Shown one piece after another: positions 53,909-62,402 of a stretch of 64,000 bases of DNA. The position numbers were made by a program, and so were the translations under genes. Source of the stretch: Pseudomonas capeferrum. GTDB lineage: Bacteria; Pseudomonadota; Gammaproteobacteria; Pseudomonadales; Pseudomonadaceae. Location: the NCBI RefSeq assembly GCF_013523055.1, contig NZ_JAAMQM010000014.1:1-64000 (forward strand), read 5' to 3'. Every line of letters begins with the position of its first letter. Position 1 is the first letter of the stretch. Below the pieces are notes generated by a model that saw only the letters and a list, made by a program, of their open reading frames with translations, ran no database searches and was not told the origin of the DNA.

Positions 53909-54892
53909 TCAAAGCTGTTTGGGCACAGAGGTCGCAGCCGGTGCGGCAAGTGGTGCTGGAGTAGCGGCGATCCCGGAGGATGTTTCCGGCGGTTTCTCGG
54001 CCAATGGTTTCTCGGCCGTTTTTTCTGGGGGTTTTTCGATCGGCGCAACGCGTTCCAATTGCAGACTCACCCGACGATTGCGTGCGCGATTTGCAGGGCT
54101 GTTGTTTCTTGCCAGAGGATAACGCTCGCCATGGAAACGCACGGTGATCTGGTCCTCGGCAACACCATGGGCCTTGAGGTAGTCGGCAACGGCCAGGGCC
54201 CTGCGCCGTGACAGGTCACGGTTGGTCAACCGGTTGCCGCTGTTGTCGGAATGCCCGTCGAGCTCGATGTGATTGACCGTGGGATCGGCCTTCAGGTAGT
54301 CCAGGACCATATCCAGCCGCGCCTTCGCCACGCTGTCCAGATCGATACCGTTCCCCGGGAAGCCAACCTGGGTCTGGCGGATCTGATCGTAATTCATCGG
54401 CAGCAGCTTGGCGGCGCAGGCCTGATAATCGTTATAGGCCTTGTTGAAGCTCACGGGCAGTACACGGACTTCCATCACCCGGCCACCCTCGCCGGACTGG
54501 TTGCGCACGACGGTACTGCGACCATCGAGCAGACCACTGATCAAGCGGCTGGCCTGGCCCTGGGTGGTGGTGAACAATACCCCGGTACGCGCCAGTCGCA
54601 CCGCTCCCAGGTTGATATCGCCACGCCCGGGCTGCCACGGCGCCGCGGCCGCCAGCAAGGTGGCCGGGCCCGCACCAAGCAGATTGCCCGCCGAGCGCAG
54701 CTGGAAAGTCGCCTGCTCACCGGCGCGGCGCACGAACTCGCCCGCTCCGAAGCCGTCGACAGGCTGGATCAGCCGGCATTCGAACTGATCCCCCTCGATC
54801 TTCCACTCGATGTTTTCCACTCGGGTCTGCAAGGTCAATGCCGCCGCCGGGAGGCTGACCAACAGACTGAACAGGGCTAGATAATGCTGGCG
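53909..54892 (-). CDS. motY: Flagellar motor-associated OmpA-like protein MotY
   Basis: This ~327-aa protein has a signal peptide (VRQHYLALFSLLVSLPAAALT). A MotY-type N-terminal domain follows (TRVENIEWKIEGDQFECRLIQP, ~res 22-145), then a C-terminal OmpA peptidoglycan-binding domain (~res 190-290; LDGHSDNSGN, NRARNRRVSL). A Pro/Glu/Lys-rich tail ends it. MotY forms the T-ring or stator anchor of polar flagella. The GTG at 54892 has GGAG upstream and gives a clean signal; ATG 54922 is the alternative. Its place between argG and pyrC equals the recalled P. aeruginosa order. Confidence 0.87.
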   Translation of the reverse strand, partial: RQHYLALFSLLVSLPAAALTLQTRVENIEWKIEGDQFECRLIQPVDGFGAGEFVRRAGEQATFQLRSAGNLLGAGPATLLAAAAPWQPGRGDINLGAVRLARTGVLFTTTQGQASRLISGLLDGRSTVVRNQSGEGGRVMEVRVLPVSFNKAYNDYQACAAKLLPMNYDQIRQTQVGFPGNGIDLDSVAKARLDMVLDYLKADPTVNHIELDGHSDNSGNRLTNRDLSRRRALAVADYLKAHGVAEDQITVRFHGERYPLARNNSPANRARNRRVSLQLERVAPIEKPPEKTAEKPLAEKPPETSSGIAATPAPLAAPAATSVPKQL

Positions 54893-55026
54893 CACGGGCG
54901 GCTCCACTGATTCTCGCTGCATACCTGCAAGCTATCGGTCCGTTTCGCTAAAACTTGATAGCCAGTGCTCGCCCTCGGCTTTTCCGGTAGCATTCACGCT
55001 TGAGTTCGACCCGCCTGGAATCCCCA

Positions 55027-56073
55027 ATGTCCGATCGCCTGACCCTCCTGCGTCCCGATGACTGGCATATCCATCTGCGCGATGGTGCCGTCCTGCCTCA
55101 CACCGTCGGCGACGTGGCGCGCACCTTCGCCCGCGCCATCATCATGCCCAACCTGGTCCCGCCGGTACGCACCGCCACCGAAGCCGGCGCCTACCGCGAG
55201 CGCATCCTTGCCGCGCGCGCGCCCGGCAGCCGCTTCGAGCCGCTGATGGTGCTGTACCTTACTGACCGTACCAGCCCCGAGGACATCCGCGCGGCCAAGG
55301 CCAGCGGCATCGTGTACGCGGCCAAGCTCTACCCTGCCGGCGCCACGACCAACTCCGACTCCGGGGTAACCAGCATCGACAACATCTTCCCGGCGCTCGA
55401 AGCGCTGGCCGAGACAGGCATGCCGCTGCTGGTACATGGCGAAGTGACGCGCAGCGAGATCGACGTCTTCGATCGCGAGAAACTGTTCATCGACGAGCAC
55501 CTGCGCCGCGTTGTCGAACGCTTCCCGACACTGAAGGTGGTGTTCGAGCACATCACCACGGCCGATGCCGTGCAGTTCGTCATGCAGGCACCGGCCAACG
55601 TCGGCGCGACCATCACCGCGCAGCACCTGCTGTACAACCGCAACCACATGCTGGTCGGCGGGATTCGCCCGCATTTCTACTGCCTGCCGATCCTCAAGCG
55701 CAACACGCACCAGGTGGCATTGCTGGATGCCGCAACCAGCGGCAACAAAAAGTTCTTCCTCGGCACCGATTCCGCGCCGCATGCGCGCCACGCCAAGGAA
55801 GCCGCCTGCGGCTGCGCGGGTTGCTACACGGCCTATGCCGCGATCGAGCTGTACGCCGAGGCATTCGAGCAACGCAACGCGCTGGACAAGCTCGAAGGCT
55901 TTGCCAGCCTGCACGGCCCTGCCTTCTATGGCCTGCCGAGCAACACCGATACCATCACCCTGGTCCGCGAAGAGTGGACCGCCCCTGACAGCCTGCCGTT
56001 TGGCGAGCAAAACGTCGTCCCGCTGCGCGCTGGTGAAAAGCTGCGCTGGCGCCTGCTGGAGAACAATGCGTGA
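55027..56073 (+). CDS. pyrC: Dihydroorotase (class II, PyrC)
   Basis: This 348-aa zinc amidohydrolase forms dihydroorotate in pyrimidine synthesis. Metal ligands are in DDWHIHLRDG (~res 12-21). The carbamylated Lys is in YAAKLYPAGATTNS (~res 101), His ligands are in LLVHGE (~139) and VVFEHITTA (~177), and the catalytic Asp is in GTDSAPH (~res 248). The ATG at 55027 is used rather than the more upstream 55000. It overlaps rnt by 4 bp. Confidence 0.95.
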   Translation: MSDRLTLLRPDDWHIHLRDGAVLPHTVGDVARTFARAIIMPNLVPPVRTATEAGAYRERILAARAPGSRFEPLMVLYLTDRTSPEDIRAAKASGIVYAAKLYPAGATTNSDSGVTSIDNIFPALEALAETGMPLLVHGEVTRSEIDVFDREKLFIDEHLRRVVERFPTLKVVFEHITTADAVQFVMQAPANVGATITAQHLLYNRNHMLVGGIRPHFYCLPILKRNTHQVALLDAATSGNKKFFLGTDSAPHARHAKEAACGCAGCYTAYAAIELYAEAFEQRNALDKLEGFASLHGPAFYGLPSNTDTITLVREEWTAPDSLPFGEQNVVPLRAGEKLRWRLLENNA

Positions 56074-56741
56074 GCGAAGACCTTTACGAAGACGACCAGG
56101 AAGGTCAGGCGAGCGGCTCTCGTCATCCGATGGCAGAACGCTTTCGTGGTTATCTGCCGGTAGTCGTGGACGTCGAGACGGGTGGATTCAACAGCGCCAC
56201 CGACGCCCTGCTGGAAATTGCGGCCGTTACCATTGGCATGGACGACAAGGGTTTCCTGTTCCCGGAACACACCTACTTCCATCGGGTCGAACCGTTCGAA
56301 GGCGCGAACATCGAACAGGCGGCACTCGAGTTCACCGGCATCAAGCTCGATCATCCGCTACGCATGGCAGTGAGCGAAGAGACTGCTCTCACCGATATCT
56401 TCCGCGGCGTGCGCAAGGCGCTCAAGGCCAATGGCTGCAAGCGTGCGGTTCTGGTCGGGCACAACAGCAGTTTCGACCTGAATTTCCTCAATGCAGCGGT
56501 AGCGCGCAACGACGTCAAGCGCAATCCGTTCCATCCGTTCTCCAGCTTCGACACGGCTACCCTGGCCGGCCTGGCGTACGGCCAGACCGTCCTGGCCCGT
56601 GCCTGCCAGAGTGCCGACATCGACTTCGATGGCCGCGAAGCGCACTCAGCCCGCTACGACACCGAGAAGACCGCCGAGCTGTTCTGCGGCATCGTCAATC
56701 GCTGGAAGGAACTGGGCGGCTGGCGAGACTTCGACAATTGA
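56070..56741 (+). CDS. rnt: Ribonuclease T
   Basis: This 223-aa DEDDh exonuclease trims the 3' ends of tRNA and other stable RNAs. The acidic residues appear in VDVETGGF (~res 33-40), HNSSFDLNFL (~131-140) and HSARYDTEKTA (~res 191-201, with the DEDDh His). The start is a GTG overlapping the pyrC stop, so translation is coupled. A terminator follows 21 bp after the stop. Confidence 0.95.
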   Translation: MSEDLYEDDQEGQASGSRHPMAERFRGYLPVVVDVETGGFNSATDALLEIAAVTIGMDDKGFLFPEHTYFHRVEPFEGANIEQAALEFTGIKLDHPLRMAVSEETALTDIFRGVRKALKANGCKRAVLVGHNSSFDLNFLNAAVARNDVKRNPFHPFSSFDTATLAGLAYGQTVLARACQSADIDFDGREAHSARYDTEKTAELFCGIVNRWKELGGWRDFDN

Positions 56742-56762
56742 GCCTGACGCGCTAGCGACCTA

Positions 56763-56793
56763 AAAAAAACCGGCCATGAAGGCCGGTTTTTTT
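56763..56793. terminator. Bidirectional terminator between rnt and the peroxiredoxin gene
   Basis: AAAAAAACCGGCC (56763-56775) and GGCCGGTTTTTTT (56781-56793) form a 13-bp stem around a 5-nt loop. Both arms carry A/T runs, so both convergent transcripts can stop here. Confidence 0.92.
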
Positions 56794-56805
56794 AAGTCTG
56801 GCAGA

Positions 56806-57408
56806 TTACAGCTTGCCAGCGTTCTCGCTCAGGTAAGCGGCAACGCCTTCTGGCGAAGCGGTCATGCCCTTGTCGCCTTTCTTCCAGTTGGCAGGGCACA
56901 CTTCGCCGTGCTCCTCGTGGAACTGCAGGGCATCGACCAGACGCAGCAGCTCGTCCATGTTACGGCCCAGCGGCAGGTCATTGATGATCTGCGAACGGAC
57001 AACGCCGTTGTGGTCGATCAGGAACGCGCCACGGAAGGCCACGCCGCCTTCGGACTCGACGTCGTAGGCCTTGCAGATCTCGTGCGAGATGTCAGCCGCC
57101 AGGGTGTACTTGACCTGGCCGATGCCGCCTTTTTCGACTGGAGTGTTACGCCAGGCATTGTGGGTGAAGTGCGAATCGATCGAAACGCCGATCACTTCAA
57201 CGTCGCGCGCTTGGAATTCCGGAATGCGGTTGTCCAGTGCGATCAGTTCGGATGGGCAGACGAAGGTGAAGTCCAGTGGATAGAAGAACACCAGGCCGTA
57301 CTTGCCTTTGATGGCCGAGGCCAGGTTGAAGCTGTCGACGATCTCGCCATTGCCCAGCACGGCAGCGACGGTGAAATCCGGGGCTTTTTTACCAACGAGC
57401 ACGCTCAT
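56806..57408 (-). CDS. Typical 2-Cys peroxiredoxin (AhpC/Prx1 type)
   Basis: This 200-aa thiol peroxidase reduces H2O2 and organic peroxides. The peroxidatic Cys is in DFTFVCPSE (~res 51), the resolving Cys in GEVCPANW (~res 170), and the Thr and Arg of the active site are in DFT and VAFRGAFLID. Pseudomonas also carries AhpCF; this is the separate Prx copy that sits next to the bacterioferritin genes. An AGGAG site precedes the start. It probably protects against iron-driven oxidants, which fits its neighbours. Confidence 0.93.
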   Translation of the reverse strand: MSVLVGKKAPDFTVAAVLGNGEIVDSFNLASAIKGKYGLVFFYPLDFTFVCPSELIALDNRIPEFQARDVEVIGVSIDSHFTHNAWRNTPVEKGGIGQVKYTLAADISHEICKAYDVESEGGVAFRGAFLIDHNGVVRSQIINDLPLGRNMDELLRLVDALQFHEEHGEVCPANWKKGDKGMTASPEGVAAYLSENAGKL

Positions 57409-57553
57409 TCGATATCTCCTGATGGTGTCAAAACAGTGTCCGGGATGAACGCGTCAGCCCGGGATCACACAAGGCTGCCCACTATACACTGCCCGCACGA
57501 ACAGGCCGAATTTAACCGCCTGTCGCGCAAAGGCCAGTAGTCCGGCAGGTGGT

Positions 57554-57582
57554 TTGACAAGCATTCTCATTACCATTAATCT
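57554..57582 (+). promoter_or_regulatory. bfd promoter with overlapping Fur-like site
   Basis: -35 TTGACA (57554-57559), a 17-bp spacer and -10 TAATCT (57577-57582) give a near-consensus sigma-70 promoter ~40 bp upstream of bfd. The spacer GCATTCTCATTACCATTAA is built from NATNAT-like units, as in Pseudomonas Fur boxes, so Fur bound with iron would occlude it. Confidence 0.65.
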
Positions 57583-57620
57583 CCAGAACATCTTGCCGCA
57601 ACCAGCGATGGGCTGACCCT

Positions 57621-57842
57621 ATGTATGTGTGTCTTTGTGTTGGTGTGACCGACGGACAGATCCGCGATGCGATCTATGAAGGATGCTGCAGCTACAAGGA
57701 AGTCAGAGCCGCCACCAACGTGGCCAGCCAATGTGGCAAATGTGCATGCCTGGCCAAGGAAGTGGTTCGCGAAACCCTCACCAAATTGCAGGTCAGCCAG
57801 CACCCGGCCCTGCCCTATCCCGTGGAATTTTCAGCGGCATAA
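57621..57842 (+). CDS. bfd: Bacterioferritin-associated ferredoxin
   Basis: This 73-aa protein carries a [2Fe-2S] cluster and delivers electrons to bacterioferritin to release stored iron. The cluster cysteines follow the BFD pattern: CLC (res 4-6) and CGKCAC (res ~38-43), with further Cys in EGCCSY. It has the usual BFD-domain length. It lies directly downstream of a promoter with a Fur-like site and is followed by its own terminator. Bacterioferritin (bfr) comes next. Confidence 0.95.
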   Translation: MYVCLCVGVTDGQIRDAIYEGCCSYKEVRAATNVASQCGKCACLAKEVVRETLTKLQVSQHPALPYPVEFSAA

Positions 57843-57859
57843 ACTACCTCTTTCGGAGA

Positions 57860-57885
57860 ACCGGACTCAGTGTCCGGTTTTTTTA
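57860..57885 (+). terminator. Rho-independent terminator of bfd
   Basis: AACCGGAC-TCAGT-GTCCGGTT forms an 8-bp stem followed by a further run of five Ts, 18 bp after the bfd stop. It separates bfd from bfr transcription. Confidence 0.9.
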
Positions 57886-57920
57886 TGCCTGCAATTCAAT
57901 TAGTTATGGCCTAGACGCGG

Positions 57921-57949
57921 TTCACAAACATTCTTATTCCTATTAATTT
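57921..57949 (+). promoter_or_regulatory. bfr promoter with overlapping Fur-like site
   Basis: -35 TTCACA (57921-57926), a 17-bp spacer and -10 TAATTT (57944-57949) lie 94 bp upstream of bfr. Base for base it closely mirrors the bfd promoter: AACATTCTTATTCCTATTAAT here, AGCATTCTCATTACCATTAAT there. Confidence 0.6.
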
Positions 57950-58042
57950 TCATTTATTATTCAATAACTTAGGTTTGACAGGAAAACTTACCGAGCTCAA
58001 ACTCCTGCTTATTGGCACACTTCTACAAGGCAGGCACCGGTC

Positions 58043-58516
58043 ATGAAAGGCGACATCAGCGTCATCCAGCATCTCAACAAGGTCCTCGGAAACGAGCTGG
58101 TCGCGATCAATCAGTACTTCCTGCATGCGCGCATGTATGAAGACTGGGGCCTGAACAAGCTCGGCAAGCACGAGTACAAAGAATCCATCGACGAGATGAA
58201 GCACGCTGACAAACTGATCAAGCGGATTCTCTTCCTCGAAGGCATCCCTAACGTGCAGGACCTCGGCAAGCTGCTGATCGGCGAGCACACGCGGGAAATG
58301 CTCGAGTGCGACCTGAAGCTTGAACAGAAGGGCCTGGCCGATCTCAAGGCGGCAATCGCACACTGCGAGACTGTCGGTGATTTCGGTAGCCGCGAGATGC
58401 TCGAAGACATCCTCGAGGCCGAGGAAGAACACATCGACTGGCTGGAAACCCAGTTGGGCCTGATCGACAAGATCAGCCTGGAAAACTACCTGCAATCGCA
58501 GATGGGCGAAGAGTAA
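58043..58516 (+). CDS. bfr: Bacterioferritin (heme-binding, BfrB-type)
   Basis: This 157-aa four-helix ferritin stores iron and mineralises Fe(II). Ferroxidase residues are in place: Glu18 (GNELVAINQY), Glu51 and His54 (IDEMKHAD), Glu94, and Glu127 and His130 in EEEHIDW. Met52, the inter-subunit heme ligand, is present, so this is the heme-binding BfrB-like type. The length is normal. A terminator follows. The nearby bfd gene encodes its electron donor. Confidence 0.95.
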   Translation: MKGDISVIQHLNKVLGNELVAINQYFLHARMYEDWGLNKLGKHEYKESIDEMKHADKLIKRILFLEGIPNVQDLGKLLIGEHTREMLECDLKLEQKGLADLKAAIAHCETVGDFGSREMLEDILEAEEEHIDWLETQLGLIDKISLENYLQSQMGEE

Positions 58517-58532
58517 ATCTCTGCTTAAAAAC

Positions 58533-58560
58533 AAAGCCCCGCATTCGCGGGGCTTTTGTT
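58533..58560 (+). terminator. Terminator of bfr
   Basis: AAAGCCCCGC-ATTC-GCGGGGCTTT forms a 10-bp stem followed by T-rich sequence (TGTTTT), 16 bp after the bfr stop. It may also serve convergent grxD. Confidence 0.88.
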
Positions 58561-58586
58561 TTGCAGCATCGGGTACAGCAATTGTG

Positions 58587-58919
58587 TCAGGCTTCGGAAG
58601 CCTTGGCATTGGCTGCGTCCTTGATCAGGGTCTGCAGCTCGCCCTTCTCGAACATTTCCAGAACGATATCGCTACCGCCGACCAATTCGCCGCCGACCCA
58701 CAGCTGCGGGAACGTCGGCCAGTTGGCGTACTTGGGCAGGTTGGCTCGAATTTCCGGATTCTGCAGGATATCGACATAGGCGAATTTCTCGCCGCACCCC
58801 ATCACTGCTTGCGAAGCACGCGCCGAGAAGCCGCACTGCGGGGCATTTGGCGAGCCTTTCATGTAAAGCAGAACGGTATTGTTGGCAATCTGCTCTTTGA
58901 TTGTTTCGATAATATCCAT
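58587..58919 (-). CDS. grxD: Monothiol CGFS glutaredoxin GrxD
   Basis: This 110-aa Grx4-type glutaredoxin binds a bridging [2Fe-2S] cluster with glutathione and helps transfer clusters. The active-site motif QCGFSARA puts the single Cys at ~res 29. WPTFPQLWVGGELVGGSDI (~res 66-84) is the glutathione-binding part. The ATG at 58919 has GAGGTG upstream. It is placed with bacterioferritin genes, in line with an iron-homeostasis neighbourhood. Confidence 0.95.
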   Translation of the reverse strand: MDIIETIKEQIANNTVLLYMKGSPNAPQCGFSARASQAVMGCGEKFAYVDILQNPEIRANLPKYANWPTFPQLWVGGELVGGSDIVLEMFEKGELQTLIKDAANAKASEA

Positions 58920-59012
58920 GTCACACACCTCGGCTGGACTTTCCGACCTTATCGTCGGCACGGTGCCGCATTGTATCGGAAAGCCGAGCAGCGTGCTCGG
59001 TCTTGCCCGGAG

Positions 59013-61118
59013 TCAAGCCGCTTCAACTTCCACAGGGACGCCGTTCAACGCCGCGTTACCTGATACGCCATCGCGTAGACACTCGTCGGTCAAGTCGTTG
59101 GCGCTGCCCCCTGGCTGGGCATTGGCGACGCCGAGCCGGACGCCCTGGCGCTGGTGGCCGTAGCCATGAGGCAGGCTAACCACGCCTGGCATGACCTCTT
59201 CGCTGGCCAGCACCTGCACCTCCAGGCTCCCTACCCGGGAGCGCACGCGCACCTGCTGGCCATCTATCAGCCCGCGGGCCCGCAAGTCCTGGGGGTGCAT
59301 GAGCAATTGATGGCGGGGCTTGCCTTTGACCAAGCGGTGAAAGTTGTGCATCCATGAATTGTTGCTACGGACATGGCGCCGGCCGATCAACAACAGTTGC
59401 GCGGGGTCGGCGGGTGCCTGACCGGCCAGACGCCGCAGGTCGTCGAGCATGCACTGTGGCGCCGCGTCGACAACCTGACCCGGCGTTTTCAGCCGCGCCG
59501 CGAGGTTGGCCCGCAAAGGCCCCAGATCGAGGCCATGGGGATGCAGGTCGAGCGTCTCCAGTGAAAGATGCCACGGCGAGCCATCGCCATAACGCCCTGC
59601 GCGCAGGCCCAGGTCGATCATCTGCGCAGGAGCGAGGGTCGGTTTCAGCGCTACCTGCGCCCGCGCCGCGAAAGCCTTGGCCAGCCCGACGAAAATCTCC
59701 CAGTCATGCAGCGCGCCGGCAGGCCGAGGCAGGAGGGCACGATTGAACCGCGAGACATTACGCACGGCCAGCAGGTTGAAGGTCGTGTCGTAATGGTCGT
59801 TTTCCATGGCGCAGGTGGATGGCAGGATCAAGTCGGCGTGACAGGTCGTTTCATTGATATACAGGTCGATGCTGAGCATGAAGTCGAGCCCTTCGAGCGC
59901 CTGTTCCAGCTGACCTCCGTTGGGCGTGGAAAGGACCGGATTCCCCGCCACCGTCACCAGCGCTCGGACCTGCCCTTCTCCCGGCACCAGGATCTCTTCG
60001 GCCAGCGCGGCCACCGGCAGCTCGCCGCCATATTCCGGTAGGCCGGACACGCGGCTTTGCCAGGCATTGAAATGGCCGCCCGCCGTATTGGCTACCAGAT
60101 CCACCGCAGGCTCGGTACAGAGTGCACCACCCGGCCGATCGAGATTACCGGTCACCAGATTGATCAGTTGCACCAACCAGTGGCACAGAGTCCCGAACGC
60201 TTGCGTGGAGATGCCCATCCGCCCATAGCACACAGCGCGCTCGGCAGCGGCGAAGTCACGGGCCAACTGGCGGATTTCGCGAGCACCGATTCCGCACAAG
60301 GGGCTCATGGCTTCGGCACTGAACGAGGAAAGCGCATCGCGAACGGCATCCAGGCCTTGGACGGGCAAGTGGGAAGCTCGACCCAGCTTCTCGTCGAACA
60401 GCGTATGCAACAGCCCGCTCAGCAGCGCGGCATCGCCACCAGGACGAATGAACAAGTGCTGGTCGGCCATCGCCGCCGTTTCGGTACGCCGCGGATCCAC
60501 CACGACCAGCCGACCGCCTCTGGCCTGCAGGGCCTTGAGACGCTTCGTGACGTCCGGGACGGTCATGATGCTGCCGTTCGAGGCAAGCGGATTGGCACCC
60601 AGTACCAGCATGAAGTCGGTGTGATCGATATCGGGAATCGGTAACAGCAGGCCGTGGCCATACATCAGGTAGCTGGTCAGGTGCTGCGGTAGCTGATCGA
60701 CCGATGTGGCGGAGAAACGATTTCGGGTCTTGAGCAGACCGAGAAAATAATTCGCATGAGTCATCAGCCCATAGTTGTGCACGCTCGGGTTGCCCTGGTA
60801 GACCGCCACGGCATTGCGCCCGTGGGCCTGCTGCACGGTCCAGAGTCGCTCAGCGGCAAGAGCGAATGCCTCATCCCAACCGATCGGCTCCCAGCGATCG
60901 CCAATACGCCGATGAGGTTGACGCAGACGGTCCGGGTCATCCTGGATATCCTGCAGGGCAATTGCCTTGGGACAGATATGGCCACGACTGAACGGATCCT
61001 CGGGGTCGCCCTTGATCGAGCTGATCCACTGGCGATCGGGCTCGTGGGTGACTTCGATGGTCAGGCCGCAGATGGCCTCGCACAGGTGACAGGCTCGGTG
61101 ATGCAAGGTCTTGGTCAT
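59013..61118 (-). CDS. Molybdopterin oxidoreductase (formate dehydrogenase/BisC superfamily), orphan
   Basis: This 701-aa enzyme of the DMSO reductase superfamily has an N-terminal 4Fe-4S motif C-x2-C-x3-C (ACHLCEAICG, res ~9-18) with the fourth Cys in HICPKA (~res 49). The molybdopterin-binding core (GWDEA, then YQGNPSVHN) and the C-terminal molydop-binding domain (LIGRRHVRSNNSW and VSLPHGYG) are visible. It has no twin-arginine signal, so it is cytoplasmic. No electron-transfer subunit, chaperone or moaA-type gene is beside it, so its donor and substrate are unknown. Confidence 0.85.
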   Translation of the reverse strand: MTKTLHHRACHLCEAICGLTIEVTHEPDRQWISSIKGDPEDPFSRGHICPKAIALQDIQDDPDRLRQPHRRIGDRWEPIGWDEAFALAAERLWTVQQAHGRNAVAVYQGNPSVHNYGLMTHANYFLGLLKTRNRFSATSVDQLPQHLTSYLMYGHGLLLPIPDIDHTDFMLVLGANPLASNGSIMTVPDVTKRLKALQARGGRLVVVDPRRTETAAMADQHLFIRPGGDAALLSGLLHTLFDEKLGRASHLPVQGLDAVRDALSSFSAEAMSPLCGIGAREIRQLARDFAAAERAVCYGRMGISTQAFGTLCHWLVQLINLVTGNLDRPGGALCTEPAVDLVANTAGGHFNAWQSRVSGLPEYGGELPVAALAEEILVPGEGQVRALVTVAGNPVLSTPNGGQLEQALEGLDFMLSIDLYINETTCHADLILPSTCAMENDHYDTTFNLLAVRNVSRFNRALLPRPAGALHDWEIFVGLAKAFAARAQVALKPTLAPAQMIDLGLRAGRYGDGSPWHLSLETLDLHPHGLDLGPLRANLAARLKTPGQVVDAAPQCMLDDLRRLAGQAPADPAQLLLIGRRHVRSNNSWMHNFHRLVKGKPRHQLLMHPQDLRARGLIDGQQVRVRSRVGSLEVQVLASEEVMPGVVSLPHGYGHQRQGVRLGVANAQPGGSANDLTDECLRDGVSGNAALNGVPVEVEAA

Positions 61119-61481
61119 GGCCGCCTCTGCCGTGTTCCTTTCCCACCAGACTATGCCCCACCCGAGTTACCAGCTACCTCGCTTCGCAGGATGAATCGCC
61201 CGACATCAATGATGGCGATTACGACTCCAGGTTTGCCAGGCAAGGCGCAGGCAGTGTAAAAACGGCCTGTAGCAAATAAAAAACAGCTGTCCCTCAACGA
61301 GTTACGACATCCGCTGCTAGAGTCATGCATCGGCCCCTCTTGGTTTCAGGCGACATTTAAATATAGTATTGCGCCTTTCCTATTTTCGTCGCCCCGTGCG
61401 GCTTTCGCTGCGGGTCGTCGTCGTTGTCAACAAAAACCATACGGTCAAGCTGCAGTCCGTTGCAGATAAAGGTAGTCAATC
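61119..61481 (+). other. Intergenic regulatory region upstream of argF
   Basis: This 363-bp region lies between the divergent molybdopterin gene and argF. No credible ORF is present. Apart from the argF promoter/ArgR-like site it holds AT-rich sequence at 61260-61290 and a T/GC-rich leader (61370-61440) that could form structure. Confidence 0.5.
61335..61369 (+). promoter_or_regulatory. argF promoter with a candidate ArgR site
   Basis: A promoter -35 TTGGTT (61340-61345), 16-bp spacer, -10 TATAGT (61362-61367) lies ~115 bp upstream of argF. On the minus strand 61335-61355 reads TGTCGC-N8-AA-N5, the Pseudomonas ArgR half-site pattern as I recall it. It overlaps the -35 and the spacer, as expected for repression. 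Only one clear half-site is seen. Confidence 0.45.
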
Positions 61482-62402
61482 ATGAGCGCTAGGCACTTTC
61501 TCTCCCTGATGGATCTCAACGCTGAAGAATTGCTCGGCGTGATCCGTCGTGGCGTCGAGCTGAAGGACCTGCGTAACCGAGGCGTGCTATTCGAGCCACT
61601 GAAGAACCGCGTGCTGGGCATGATCTTCGAGAAATCGTCCACGCGTACCCGAGTGTCGTTCGAGGCGGGCATGATCCAGCTCGGCGGCCAGGCCATCTTC
61701 CTGTCGCCACGTGATACCCAGCTGGGTCGCGGCGAACCGATCGGCGACAGCGCCATCGTCATGTCGCGCATGCTCGATGCGGTGATGATCCGGACCTTCG
61801 CCCACAGCACATTGACCGACTTTGCCGCGCAATCGCGCGTTCCGGTGATCAACGGCCTGTCCGACGACCTGCACCCCTGCCAGCTGCTGGCCGACATGCA
61901 GACCTTCCTCGAGCACCGCGGCTCCATCCAGGGCAAGACAGTGGCCTGGATCGGTGACGGCAACAACATGTGCAACACCTATATAGAAGCGGCCATCCAG
62001 TTCGATTTCCAGCTGCGCATCGCCTGCCCGGAAGGCTATGAGCCCGAATCCCGCTTCCTGGCCCAGGCCGGTGACCGTGTACAACTCGTGCGTGATCCAA
62101 AGATCGCGGCCCGCGACGCGCACTTGATCAGTACGGATGTCTGGACTTCCATGGGCCAGGAGGAGGAAACTGCACGGCGCCTGGCGCACTTCGCGCCTTA
62201 TCAGGTCACGCGCGAAATGCTCGACCTGGCGGCACCCGATGCCCTGTTCATGCACTGCCTGCCCGCCCATCGTGGCGAGGAGATCAGCCTGGACCTGCTA
62301 GACGACCCCCGATCGGTCGCCTGGGACCAGGCCGAGAACCGCTTGCATGCGCAGAAGGCCCTTCTCGAATTCCTTGTAGATCCGGCTTACCACCACGCAT
62401 GA
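61482..62402 (+). CDS. argF: Ornithine carbamoyltransferase (anabolic)
   Basis: This 306-aa enzyme forms citrulline from ornithine and carbamoyl phosphate. The carbamoyl-phosphate motif SSTRTR (~res 47-52), HPCQ (~res 127-130), the ornithine-binding DVWTSMGQEEE (~res 221-231) and HCLPAHRGEE (~res 263-272) are all intact. The length and lack of the catabolic-type extension favour the anabolic ArgF. Its last bases overlap the start of the ABC ATPase (ATGA). Confidence 0.95.
   Translation: MSARHFLSLMDLNAEELLGVIRRGVELKDLRNRGVLFEPLKNRVLGMIFEKSSTRTRVSFEAGMIQLGGQAIFLSPRDTQLGRGEPIGDSAIVMSRMLDAVMIRTFAHSTLTDFAAQSRVPVINGLSDDLHPCQLLADMQTFLEHRGSIQGKTVAWIGDGNNMCNTYIEAAIQFDFQLRIACPEGYEPESRFLAQAGDRVQLVRDPKIAARDAHLISTDVWTSMGQEEETARRLAHFAPYQVTREMLDLAAPDALFMHCLPAHRGEEISLDLLDDPRSVAWDQAENRLHAQKALLEFLVDPAYHHA

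Noticed and set aside
52876..53964. 362-aa plus-strand frame across argG
   Set aside because: Antisense shadow of a clear argininosuccinate synthase.
53782..54048. N-terminal extension of the argG frame
   Set aside because: It overlaps the end of motY and lacks conserved character; the ATG at 53781 has a proper ribosome site.
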